A DNA stretch of 14,375 bases from CAZVJA01 sp964626885 (lineage in GTDB: Bacteria; Planctomycetota; Planctomycetia; Planctomycetales; Planctomycetaceae), in NCBI GenBank assembly GCA_964626885.1, contig CAZVJA010000131.1, positions 1 through 14,375 of the forward strand. The letters are read 5' to 3'. A model generated the notes under the pieces. That model made no database searches. It was not told where the DNA came from and was given only the letters and a program-made list of their open reading frames with translations. Each line of letters starts with the position of its first letter. Positions within the stretch are counted from its first letter, which is position 1. A program made the position numbers and the translations under genes. Shown one piece after another: positions 1 through 7,761 of the stretch.

Positions 1-1
1 C

Positions 2-1411
2 GAGCAGAACAAGAAGAACGATGCTGTCGGCATTTCTCGCCGTGAACTCCTGACAACCTCCGGGAAAGTGGCGGCTGCCACGGCGCTTGCGGGGGTGGCT
101 ATTCCGCAACAGGTGTTCGCCGCCCAAGACAGCACGATTCAGCTGGCGCTGGTCGGCTGCGGAGGCCGGGGAACAGGCGCGGTCAGAAACGCGCTGACGG
201 TGAAGAACGGGCCCATCAAGCTGGTGGCGATGGCGGATGTGTTTGAAGATCGCCAGAAGCAAAGCTACAACGGAATCAGCACCGCGTTTCCGATGTCGGT
301 GGACGTTCCGGACGAGCGAAAGTTCATCGGATTCGATGCCTACAAGAAAGCGATGGATTGCCTCAAGCCTGGCGACGTGGTGATTCTTGCGACACCTCCG
401 GCGTTCCGCTGGGTGCATTTCACGTATGCCATCCAGAAAGGGTTGAACGTCTTCATGGAGAAGCCGGTCTGCGTCGACGCCCCGTCGGGTCGCCGCATGA
501 TCGAACTGGGAGAGAAGGCGAAGGAGAAGAATCTCAAAGTTGGCGTTGGTCTGATGTGCCGTCACTGTTCCGCGCGTCAGGAATTGCATGACCGCATTCA
601 GAACGGGGAGATCGGAGACGTTCTGTTGTTGCGTGCGTATCGTGCGACGCCGCCGGTCGGTTTCGCGATTGTCAGTAAGAAGCCCGAGGGAGTTTCCGAG
701 CTTGAGTACCAGATCCGCAACTTCCACGGATTCCTGTGGGCCAGCGGCGGCTGCTTCAGCGACTTCCTGATCCACAACATCGACGAAAGTTGCTGGATGA
801 AGGATGCCTGGCCAGTCGAGGCGAAAGGTTTCGGCGGTCGGCAATACCGGCTCGATTACGTCGATCAGAATTTCGACGTTTATACCGTCGAGTACACGTT
901 CGCGGATGGTTCGAAGCTGATGCTCGAAGGGCGGAACATGCCCGGCTGTCATACTGAGTTTGCCAGCTATGCACACGGGACGAAGGGTTCGGCTGTGATT
1001 TCGTCGTCCGAGCATTACCCGGCGTTCAGCCGCATCTACAAAGGGCAAAATATCCCGCGAGGCCGTCCGGGTCGCGCGGCCGATCCCAATCTTGCTTGGG
1101 CGTATCCGCAGCCGGAGCCGAACCCGTATGAATTGGAGTGGGAGCACCTCATCGCGGCGATCCGTGAGGACAAGCCGTACAACGAGGTCGAGCGGGGCGC
1201 GATGGCGAGCCTCATCACCGCGATGGGACGGATGTCCTGCCATACGGGGCAGATCGTGACTCTCGATGAGTTCATGAAGTTCGATCACGAGTTCGCGCCG
1301 GACGTCGACAAGCTGACGCTGGCGTCGTCAGCCCCGATTCAGGCGGACGCTAACGGCAAGTATCCGATTCCGCTGCCGGGGATCACAAAGAAGAAGGAAT
1401 ATGACGCCTGA
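2..1411 (+). CDS. Gfo/Idh/MocA-family oxidoreductase, Tat-exported, 5' end outside window
   Basis: NAD(P)-dependent oxidoreductase of the Gfo/Idh/MocA family; such enzymes act on sugars, inositols and glycan derivatives, and the substrate here cannot be told. The frame is open from the first complete codon (position 2) and carries a twin-arginine signal: SRRELL at 35-52, then an Ala/Gly/Leu-rich h-region and a VFAA-like cleavage site near 115. The GTG at 68 lies inside this signal, so the true start must be upstream of the window and the CDS is 5'-partial. A Rossmann dinucleotide motif (VGCGGRGTG, about 152-178) follows, then the family EKP motif at 458-466, whose Lys is the usual catalytic residue, and a DFLIHNID motif at 761-784 corresponding to the catalytic DxxxH region. 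The C-terminal half fits the family alpha/beta domain. It stops at TGA 1409-1411, ahead of a strong hairpin. The export signal implies a periplasmic or cell-surface enzyme, as is common in planctomycetes. Confidence 0.93.
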   Translation, partial: EQNKKNDAVGISRRELLTTSGKVAAATALAGVAIPQQVFAAQDSTIQLALVGCGGRGTGAVRNALTVKNGPIKLVAMADVFEDRQKQSYNGISTAFPMSVDVPDERKFIGFDAYKKAMDCLKPGDVVILATPPAFRWVHFTYAIQKGLNVFMEKPVCVDAPSGRRMIELGEKAKEKNLKVGVGLMCRHCSARQELHDRIQNGEIGDVLLLRAYRATPPVGFAIVSKKPEGVSELEYQIRNFHGFLWASGGCFSDFLIHNIDESCWMKDAWPVEAKGFGGRQYRLDYVDQNFDVYTVEYTFADGSKLMLEGRNMPGCHTEFASYAHGTKGSAVISSSEHYPAFSRIYKGQNIPRGRPGRAADPNLAWAYPQPEPNPYELEWEHLIAAIREDKPYNEVERGAMASLITAMGRMSCHTGQIVTLDEFMKFDHEFAPDVDKLTLASSAPIQADANGKYPIPLPGITKKKEYDA

Positions 1412-1451
1412 GTTGTGACTTATAAGAGACGGGCGTTTTTCTCGATGGAAT

Positions 1452-1489
1452 ACAGGACACCGCGGAGGGAGAACTCTGCGGTGTCCTGT
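1452..1489 (+). terminator. Strong stem-loop after the oxidoreductase gene
   Basis: Perfect 12-bp arms ACAGGACACCGC (1452-1463) and GCGGTGTCCTGT (1478-1489) extend inward by four more pairs (one G-U) to leave a six-base GGAGAA loop. The 3' arm is followed by TTCATTT, a weak T-rich tail. It starts about 40 bases after the stop codon, which fits a Rho-independent terminator or a 3'-end stabilising hairpin. No gene reads in from the other side. Confidence 0.75.
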
Positions 1490-1576
1490 TTCATTTCGTG
1501 GTCGAAATCTCTTCGTGTGTAGCCAGTAGCCTTGGGCTCTCATCCGGTGCGAACTGTGTCTCTTGCGACCGCCTCG

Positions 1577-1612
1577 AACAGCACTGTTGTGTCTTTACAG
1601 TGATTTCACTGT
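1577..1612. promoter_or_regulatory. Two adjacent ACAG...CTGT palindromes, possible operator
   Basis: AACAG-CA-CTGTT (1577-1588) is followed 8 bases later by ACAGTGA-TT-TCACTGT (1597-1612). Both are inverted repeats with a two-base centre, sharing ACAG/CTGT half-site cores. The second has perfect 7-bp arms. They lie about 410-450 bases upstream of the kinase start, which is far for a simple repressor site. Function is unproven. Confidence 0.3.
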
Positions 1613-1770
1613 TGAACGGCAAACGATTCGAAGAAGCGTCACTTACATTCTCTTCGGTTCTTTCATGGCATTGGTGCTGGGAGTGCTCATTGGGGATTAT
1701 GGTTGCCACATGGGGAGGGTACCCCGCCAAATGGATCACTCCCGATTTGGCTAACGTGAAACACGGGCAG

Positions 1771-1787
1771 TTCGCAGAATCTGCGAA
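1771..1787. promoter_or_regulatory. Perfect 17-base palindrome, possible operator upstream of the kinase operon
   Basis: TTCGCAGA-A-TCTGCGAA has perfect 8-bp arms around a single centre base, the geometry expected of a homodimeric transcription factor site. The loop is too short for a stable RNA hairpin and there is no T tract, so a DNA-binding site is likelier than a terminator. It lies about 240 bases before the kinase start. Confidence 0.4.
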
Positions 1788-2025
1788 TTTCGACGATTAT
1801 GAAAACAAGCTGTTTACTCAAAATGGGTGTTTTATGTAAACTGAAGTCTTCTCAGGAGTTCGAACGGCGATCGGAACCGGCATCTATGGATGTCGATGGG
1901 TTGAAGATCGCAGGTTCAATGACTTCAGTTCAATTCCGAGCCAGGCACGCGGACGGTGAATCTTTCCGGAGCGTTCCCAAGCCATCAAATGTCTCCAACA
2001 TAGGCGCCCGATTCGTTCTGTTTGA

Positions 2026-5000
2026 GTGCGCACGATGCTTCAGGCTCCGAAATCGCCCCCACATCCAGGACTTTGGAAGCAGATCTGCCAGGGGATAGTC
2101 TCGACATTCTCTGAGCCAGCCTGGATCGCTTCGGCGGATCATCGGGAACTTTTCTGCTTAAACGTAGCCGCGGAAGCGATATTCGGCGTTTCAGCGGATG
2201 AACTGTTAACCGACTCTTCCTTGCTGCCGTCACTCGTCCATCCTGATGACAGAGAACTCTTCCAGATCGCGGAACGTACGTTCGGCGAAGCGGACCAATC
2301 GGGATTGGTTTACCGGATCGTGAGGTCCGACGGTTCCGTCTGCCGTCTGAATGAAAACCGGTCGGTGTTGGCGGACGATTCCGGAGTACCGCTGGCGGTG
2401 TTGTCGCGGGCCGAAGAGTTGAAAGCTGTCGATTCAGCTCCAGTGCGTTCGACTCTCGAACTGCAGACCTCAGTCCCCGATGTGATGTGTCGCCTGACGC
2501 CGAGTGGAGATTTTCTCGAATTTGTGAATGCGCCTGGTGCAAATATGTACTCTCCTCCGGAGACGTACATCGGCAAGAATCTTCGTGATGTGTTCCCACC
2601 GGATGTCGCGGAGCCGTGCCAAAGCGCACTCAAACGTGCCTGCGAGACGGGGGAAATGCAGGTATGCCGCTTCACGATTTACGAGAACGACCGCGCATGG
2701 GAATACGAAGCGCGGGGTGCGCTGTGTCGGGACGGTACGATTTCGGCATTTATCTGCGACGTGACCTACCAGCGGCTGGCGGCGGAAAAGCTGAAAAGCC
2801 AGCAAGCACAACTTCAAGTCATTGCGGATGCCCTGCCGGCGTGGGTTTGTCACGTTGATTCCGAAGGTCGGTACCGGTTTGTCAACAAGGAATTTGCGGG
2901 TGCCAGAGGCCAGTCTCCGGAAGAGATGCTTGGTCGGACCACGGAGGAAGTTTGGGGGAAAAAAGCTTACGAAGTCGCGCGTCCATACATCGAAGAGGCG
3001 CTCGCCGGTCGGGTGGCGACGTTTGACTACGAGCATCAGGACAAAGCTGGAAACCGGCGAATCTTCAGCGTTTCGTATGTGCCCGATTTGTCGCGACAGG
3101 GACATCCCCAAGGGTACTTCGCGTTAATCACGGACGTGACCGAACAGCGGGATGCGGCGAAACGCGTACAAGCCAGCGAGAGAGAATTGAGGCTCATCGC
3201 GGAACGCGTTCAGGCAATGATCGCGCATCGCGATGCGAATCATCGATACTTGTTCGTAAACCATCGATACGCGGCCACGGTTGGACATTCGCCCGATGAT
3301 TGCATCGGCCGGACGACGGAGGAGATTCTGGGGCACGATACTTACTGCACAATATTGCCGCATCTCCAGGAGGCTCTGCAAGGAAGAGAAATCTTTTACG
3401 ATCTGAAGTGGCACGATCCGGAGCTTGGAGAACGGATTTATTACGTTGCCTATACTCCCGATTTCCATCCGGACGGAACCGTGCAAGGGTACTTGACCCT
3501 GGCAACGGATGTGACCGAGCAACGGGATGCTGCACTGCGACTGCAAACCAGTGAAGCGGAACTCCGGCTGATCACGGAAGGAATCTCCGCGAGCGTTTGT
3601 CACATCGGAGCGGATCAGCGCTACATCTTTGTAAATAGTCGGTTCGCTGCAGCGGTCAACCGAACACAGAGCGAGTGCATCGGCCGGACTGTGCGCGAAG
3701 TCGTGGGAGAGGAGACTTACACGACGATCCGCCCCTACATCGAGGAAGCGCTATGCGGCAAGGAAACTTCCTATGACATCGTGTGGAACGATCCGGAACT
3801 GGGCGAACGAACCTTTAATGTGGCTTACACTCCCTATCGACGTGGCGACGGAGAGGTTCACGGTTACGTGACTCTGATCACGGATGTTACTGATCATCGG
3901 CGCGCGGCGGAACAATTGGTTCAGAGTGAGTCACAACTGCGCCTGATCATTGATTCGATACCGGCGGCGATTGCCTACATCGACACGGATGAAAGGTATC
4001 GTTTCGTCAATCAGCAATTGGCGGACATCTTCGGACTCCGGATAGATGGCATTATCGGCCACTCTGTTTGCGAGATCGTGGGAGAAGAAGCATACCGCGA
4101 TCGAGTAAGCCGACACCTCAATGCGGGATTTCGGGGAAGATCGAGTATTTACGAAGTTGCTAAAAACGACTACCGGAACGAATCTCGGCTCTATAACGTC
4201 TCCACGGTTCCGGACTTTGACGAGCAGAAGAATGTCCGCGGGCTTCTTTCGTTGACCATCGACAGGACTGAGGAGAAGCGAGCTGCCGAGGCACTTCGAT
4301 CGCACGAAGAGCATCTTCAACATATTGCCGCAAACGTACCGGGAGCGATTTTTCAGACCGAATGGTCGTCGGATGGTCGCCGAAGTATTCGATACATCAG
4401 CGAAGGGGGCGCGGAACTTTACGGAATTCCGCTGGAAGTTCTGAACTCGGGTGAATTCAGCCCTCTTCAACTTGTGGCGGACGAAGACCGAAGTCGGTTT
4501 GAAGAAAACATCCGTGCGTGTGCCGCAACAATGTCGACACTGATATGCGAGTACCGTACAAATCACCCGCATAAGAGTGATCAGTGGGTACGAGTCTCCG
4601 CGACTCCTACCCGGCTGCCGGACGGCGGCATCGTCTGGCATGGCGTGATTGTTGACATTACGGATCGAAAGCGGGCCGAGCAGGCACTGGAATCAAGCGA
4701 AAGTCGGCTGCAGCATATTACCTCGAACCTGCCGGGGGTCATCGTTCAAACCACTCGAACTCCCGACGGAAGGCGATTCGTCAGCTACGTTAGCGGACGG
4801 GTCGAGGAGATCTACGGGGTTTCGCTCGAGGTGGCGAATTCCGGGCATTTCGACCCTATCGAATTTATTGCCGTGGAAGAACGAGACCGGGTTATCCGTG
4901 AAGGTATGCGCTCTCACCGAGAGATGTCAACTTGGATTTTCGAGCACCGCGTGAATAACTCAACGAACGAGGACCGCTGGGTGCGCGTCTCCGCGACGCC

Positions 5001-6609
5001 CGAGGCGCGTCCGGATGGTTCCATTATCTGGAACAGCGTGACGATTGATGTGACCGACGAGAAAAAAGCAGAAGAATCGCAGCGAGACAGTGAAGTGCGG
5101 CTGCGAGAAGCGCAGCGGATCGCGCAGCTCGGAGATTGGCATTGGGATCTCCGGAACAACGAATTGCACTGGTGTGACGAAGTTTACCGGATCTTCGGCT
5201 ATGTTCCGCGCACGCCCGGTTCGACTTTCGATCTGTTTTGGAAAGCCGTCCATGCCGAGGATCACGAGCGTGTGCAAGCCGCCGCCGATGCGGCCCTTTC
5301 AGGGGGGAAAACGTTCAGCATCGATCATCGCATCGTCCTCCTGTCGGGAGAAATCCGCACCGTTCATGAAGAGGGGCTCGTCTCGTTTGACGATCCAGAG
5401 GAACCGGTCTGGATGCATGGCACGGTGCAGGACATCACCGAACGCAAAGCCGTGGAAGACGCGCTTCGCGACAGTGAAGAGCGTCACCGTTCCGTCGTTA
5501 CGGCGCTGGACGAGGGAATTGTGTTGCAGTTCGCCGATGGCATCATAGTTACGTGTAATTCGAGCGCCGAGCGTATTCTGGGACTGCCAAGAGAGCGAAT
5601 TCTGGGCCGGCCCCCTTATGACCAGCTGTGGGATCCCATTCATGAAGATGGTGCTCCGTTCCCGGTTGAGGAACATCCCGCGACGGTGACGCTCAAGACC
5701 GGCAAGGCGCTGCGAGACATCGTCATGGGACTGCGCAAGTCCAACGGCGAGACCACTTGGATCTCGATGAACTCCCAACCGATGTTTCAGCCCGGCGAGA
5801 ATCGGCCGTATGCGGTGGTAACCTCGTTCGCGGACATTACCGCCCAAAAGCTCGCGCAGGAAAAACTAAGACAGCACGAAGCAGAGTTAGCGCAGGTGTA
5901 TCGTGTGAGCGTGATGGGGGAAATGGCGTCGCATCTGGCGCACGAGTTGAATCAGCCGCTCGGGGCCATCGGAATCTATGTTGAGTCGGCGATTCAGATG
6001 TTGAAGAGTGAGCGGATCGAGACGACTCGTGTCTCCGCGGCGCTGCAAAGAGCGGTGCAGCAAGCGCATCGTTCGGCACAGATCGTTCATCGCTTGAGAG
6101 AGTTTATCCGGAAACGTGACCCGATTCGCGCCCCCGTCAACGTGAACAATCTGATCGACGAGGTTTGTGATCTTTGCGAACCGGAATCTCGGCATACCGG
6201 CGTCATCATATGGCGCGATCGTGCCGCCAATTTGCCGTCGGTAATGGCGGATTCCGTGCAGATTGAACAGGTCTTGCTCAATCTCGTCCGCAATGCCATA
6301 GAAGCGATGAAGGAAGTGCACAACCGAAGCCGCAAGCTGACTCTCCGCACCCGTTGCCAGTTCCCCGACTCGATCGAAGTGGAAGTGATCGACACAGGGC
6401 CTGGCGTTTCGGATGAATTGTTGCCAAAATTATTTGAACCATTCGTCACGACTAAGCCTCATGGCATGGGCATGGGGCTGTCGATTTGTCGTTCCATCAT
6501 TGAAGCGCACGGTGGCAAGCTCTGGGCAATACGCAACCCGGAGGGAGGCATGACGTTTCAGTTCTCGCTTCCTGTTTGCGAAGGGGAAATGCATGTTAAC
6601 TGCCAATGA
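2026..6609 (+). CDS. Soluble ten-PAS hybrid-free sensor histidine kinase, HELNQPL (FixL/DctB-like) class
   Basis: Cytoplasmic sensor kinase of 1527 residues with no transmembrane segment. PAS domains fall at about residues 18-128, 143-250, 263-375, 388-500, 513-625, 638-751, 764-882, 895-1013, 1025-1141 and 1153-1275; most end in a D-V/I-T-x-x-K/R motif and are joined by short helical linkers. PAS 3-6 are tandem copies resembling the PAS_4 type, and PAS 7-8 are a second tandem pair. The catalytic core is complete: the H-box AHELNQPL with phospho-acceptor His1306, an N-box LLNLVRNAIEAM (Asn1419/Asn1423), a G1 box DTGPG from Asp1456, an F-box LFEPFVTTK, and the G2 box GMGMGLS (1480-1486). There is no receiver domain. 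The partner regulator overlaps its 3' end. None of the PAS domains shows the FixL haem-His motif, so the ligand is unknown. The start is GTG 2026; ATG 2035, with GAG eight bases upstream, is an equally good choice. Confidence 0.95.
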   Translation: MRTMLQAPKSPPHPGLWKQICQGIVSTFSEPAWIASADHRELFCLNVAAEAIFGVSADELLTDSSLLPSLVHPDDRELFQIAERTFGEADQSGLVYRIVRSDGSVCRLNENRSVLADDSGVPLAVLSRAEELKAVDSAPVRSTLELQTSVPDVMCRLTPSGDFLEFVNAPGANMYSPPETYIGKNLRDVFPPDVAEPCQSALKRACETGEMQVCRFTIYENDRAWEYEARGALCRDGTISAFICDVTYQRLAAEKLKSQQAQLQVIADALPAWVCHVDSEGRYRFVNKEFAGARGQSPEEMLGRTTEEVWGKKAYEVARPYIEEALAGRVATFDYEHQDKAGNRRIFSVSYVPDLSRQGHPQGYFALITDVTEQRDAAKRVQASERELRLIAERVQAMIAHRDANHRYLFVNHRYAATVGHSPDDCIGRTTEEILGHDTYCTILPHLQEALQGREIFYDLKWHDPELGERIYYVAYTPDFHPDGTVQGYLTLATDVTEQRDAALRLQTSEAELRLITEGISASVCHIGADQRYIFVNSRFAAAVNRTQSECIGRTVREVVGEETYTTIRPYIEEALCGKETSYDIVWNDPELGERTFNVAYTPYRRGDGEVHGYVTLITDVTDHRRAAEQLVQSESQLRLIIDSIPAAIAYIDTDERYRFVNQQLADIFGLRIDGIIGHSVCEIVGEEAYRDRVSRHLNAGFRGRSSIYEVAKNDYRNESRLYNVSTVPDFDEQKNVRGLLSLTIDRTEEKRAAEALRSHEEHLQHIAANVPGAIFQTEWSSDGRRSIRYISEGGAELYGIPLEVLNSGEFSPLQLVADEDRSRFEENIRACAATMSTLICEYRTNHPHKSDQWVRVSATPTRLPDGGIVWHGVIVDITDRKRAEQALESSESRLQHITSNLPGVIVQTTRTPDGRRFVSYVSGRVEEIYGVSLEVANSGHFDPIEFIAVEERDRVIREGMRSHREMSTWIFEHRVNNSTNEDRWVRVSATPEARPDGSIIWNSVTIDVTDEKKAEESQRDSEVRLREAQRIAQLGDWHWDLRNNELHWCDEVYRIFGYVPRTPGSTFDLFWKAVHAEDHERVQAAADAALSGGKTFSIDHRIVLLSGEIRTVHEEGLVSFDDPEEPVWMHGTVQDITERKAVEDALRDSEERHRSVVTALDEGIVLQFADGIIVTCNSSAERILGLPRERILGRPPYDQLWDPIHEDGAPFPVEEHPATVTLKTGKALRDIVMGLRKSNGETTWISMNSQPMFQPGENRPYAVVTSFADITAQKLAQEKLRQHEAELAQVYRVSVMGEMASHLAHELNQPLGAIGIYVESAIQMLKSERIETTRVSAALQRAVQQAHRSAQIVHRLREFIRKRDPIRAPVNVNNLIDEVCDLCEPESRHTGVIIWRDRAANLPSVMADSVQIEQVLLNLVRNAIEAMKEVHNRSRKLTLRTRCQFPDSIEVEVIDTGPGVSDELLPKLFEPFVTTKPHGMGMGLSICRSIIEAHGGKLWAIRNPEGGMTFQFSLPVCEGEMHVNCQ
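2761..4263 (+). repeat. Four tandem PAS units with 125-126-codon period inside the kinase gene
   Basis: Using the conserved D-V-T codon at the end of each PAS as a marker, units run 2761-3135, 3136-3510, 3511-3885 and 3886-4263: 125, 125, 125 and 126 codons. Each holds a helical linker (LRLI-like), a core 'RY-FVN', 'IGRT..E..G...Y' and a 'GY..LITDVT' end. DNA similarity is still visible at unit ends, for example GTGACCGAACAGCGGGATG near 3136 against GTGACCGAGCAACGGGATG near 3511. This points to internal duplication. Confidence 0.85.
4264..5049 (+). repeat. Second tandem PAS pair with 131-codon period inside the kinase gene
   Basis: Units 4264-4656 and 4657-5049 are each exactly 131 codons. 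Both carry LQHI..N.PG at the start, a 'DGRR...YIS/YVS' strand, 'YG..LEV.NSG.F.P' and 'D.WVRVSATP..PDG.I.W' near the end. They are clearly related to each other and less so to the preceding four-copy series, so two separate duplication events built this sensor array. Confidence 0.8.
6581..6586 (+). promoter_or_regulatory. Ribosome binding site of the response regulator
   Basis: AAGGGG six bases before ATG 6593 is the clearest Shine-Dalgarno-like site in the window and decides the regulator start. It lies inside the kinase coding sequence, so the two genes are likely translationally coupled. Confidence 0.6.
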
Positions 6610-7246
6610 ACCGACGATGTTTGTGGTTGATGACGACGATGCCCTGCTGGACTCGTTGGCGACCATGGCCGACACGGTGGGTATGCCCGCCGAGACCTTC
6701 TCGTCGGCACGGGCATTTTTGGAACATTACGACGTCGCTCGCCCCGGCTGTCTGGTGCTCGACATTCGCATGCCGGATATGAATGGCCTGGAACTCCAGG
6801 ATGCCTTGCGAGCCAGGGGAATCACATTGCCCGTCATCATTATCAGCGGTCATGCGGATATTCCGTTGGCGGTGAGGGCGCTGAAATCCGGAGCCGTGGA
6901 CGTTTTGGAAAAACCGTTTCGACAGCAAGTCTTACTCGATCGAATTCGCGACGCTTTTCGACTCGACACAACGCGTCGCGAAAGGCAAGGCCGCACGCGG
7001 CTTTACGCCGAACGGTTCTCGACGCTGACCCCTCGCGAACGGGAGGTCATGCAGTTGTTGGTTTTGGGTTACCCAGGGAAGAAAATTGCCTCGGAATTGA
7101 ATGTCAGCTACAAGACGATGGAGAAGTTCCGCGCGAAAGTGATGCGCAAGATGGAAGCCGGGACTGTCGTCGATTTGGTTCTGATGGCGGTCGATCTCGG
7201 GCTTGTGGCTCCAGGGGAATCGCCAGAACCACCTGAAGCCAAATAG
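6593..7246 (+). CDS. FixJ-type response regulator (receiver + LuxR-type HTH)
   Basis: DNA-binding response regulator of 217 residues, the usual length of FixJ/TtrR/TodT-like proteins. The N-terminal receiver domain (about 8-122) has the acidic cluster Asp13-Asp16, phospho-acceptor Asp57 in VLDIRMPDMNG, Ser85 in the switch position and the invariant Lys107 in EKPF. The C-terminal LuxR/GerE helix-turn-helix (about 143-200) carries LTPREREVMQLL and a recognition helix K-T-M-E-K-F-R-A-K-V-M; the usual 'KTVKVHR' pattern is altered to 'KTMEKFR'. It starts 17 bases before the end of the kinase stop codon in another frame, so it is almost certainly the phosphorylation partner of that kinase and acts as a transcriptional regulator. 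Target genes are unknown. I see no clear terminator after its stop at 7244-7246. Confidence 0.95.
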   Translation: MLTANEPTMFVVDDDDALLDSLATMADTVGMPAETFSSARAFLEHYDVARPGCLVLDIRMPDMNGLELQDALRARGITLPVIIISGHADIPLAVRALKSGAVDVLEKPFRQQVLLDRIRDAFRLDTTRRERQGRTRLYAERFSTLTPREREVMQLLVLGYPGKKIASELNVSYKTMEKFRAKVMRKMEAGTVVDLVLMAVDLGLVAPGESPEPPEAK

Positions 7247-7464
7247 CTTAGAGGCTGCTCCATAGGGTGATGCAGGCTGCCGGACGTTTTTATCGTGTCG
7301 TTCCCATTGGGCAGCACGAGAATAACCTCCCAATATCTTGCGCCACCTTGATAGGGAATATTACCCATTTTTATGGATGCGATGCCCCATTCAGGCGTCT
7401 TGGATTGCTGCCGATTCTTCATTTAGAAATCGCCGGCGATCCCCGACCTGCGTAGCTTGCCCTT

Positions 7465-7493
7465 CTCCATGCAGATGATCGGTTTGCATGGAG
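7465..7493. other. Inverted repeat / hairpin
   Basis: Perfect 9-bp arms CTCCATGCA (7465-7473) and TGCATGGAG (7485-7493) around an 11-base loop. There is no T tract on either strand, so it is not a typical intrinsic terminator. It may be an RNA structure, a protein site or chance. Confidence 0.4.
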
Positions 7494-7560
7494 GCCAGGT
7501 GCCGATTCCATCCTCGCCCCCACCTGAGGAATGGATTCTCGACGAGGTCGATGTTCGTGT

Positions 7561-7581
7561 TCCGCGAGAGAGTCTCGCGGA
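7561..7581. promoter_or_regulatory. Perfect 9-bp-arm palindrome, possible operator or hairpin upstream of chemoreceptor
   Basis: TCCGCGAGA (7561-7569), GAG, TCTCGCGGA (7573-7581) form a perfect inverted repeat with a three-base centre. No T-rich tail follows. It lies about 390 bases before the chemoreceptor start, so its role as an operator for that gene is not assured. Confidence 0.35.
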
Positions 7582-7761
7582 CGTGGCACCCTCATTCGTT
7601 GAACTCTCCAGTCCGCAATTCATCGGTGGTCGCGGAGGTTCGACAAGGAACACTATGGGCGGGCCGACTTCCTTCTTGCAGTGTCTGACGCATCAGCGAC
7701 CGGAGGACCAGATGAGTCCAGTCGGGCTGGTGTGCGATCGATGCAAGCAGCGGCTGTACGT

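Larger units (their letters stand above)
1490..2025. other. 536-base spacer, no convincing gene
   Basis: Open frames in this stretch (for example 1498-1839 and 1799-2098 on the + strand) have no recognisable domain, ordinary-looking codon use or ribosome site, and the second runs into the kinase gene. The longest hydrophobic stretch, in the 1563-1754 frame, looks accidental. The stretch holds several palindromes described separately (1577-1612, 1771-1787) and a 7-bp inverted repeat GCCAAAT/ATTTGGC (1726-1732 and 1745-1751, 12-base loop). It must hold the promoter of the kinase operon, but I cannot place -35/-10 boxes with confidence. Confidence 0.6.

Noticed and set aside
1563..1754. 63-codon frame with a hydrophobic stretch, possible small membrane protein
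   Set aside because: The frame begins at a non-ATG codon, the first ATG (1665) has no ribosome site, and a palindrome overlaps it. There is too little support.
2026..6609. Calling the kinase FixL
   Set aside because: The HELNQPL core and FixJ-type partner fit, but no PAS carries the FixL haem-binding histidine motif, and the ten-PAS architecture differs from FixL.
7247..7456. Terminator after the response regulator
   Set aside because: T runs at about 7288-7292 and 7371-7375 are not preceded by a stable GC-rich stem that I could pair; only 3-bp arms were found near 7353-7365.
7584..7599. TGGCAC...TTCG as a sigma-54 promoter
   Set aside because: The -24 element matches but the -12 reads TTCGT instead of TTGCA/T, so the essential GC is missing at the right spacing.
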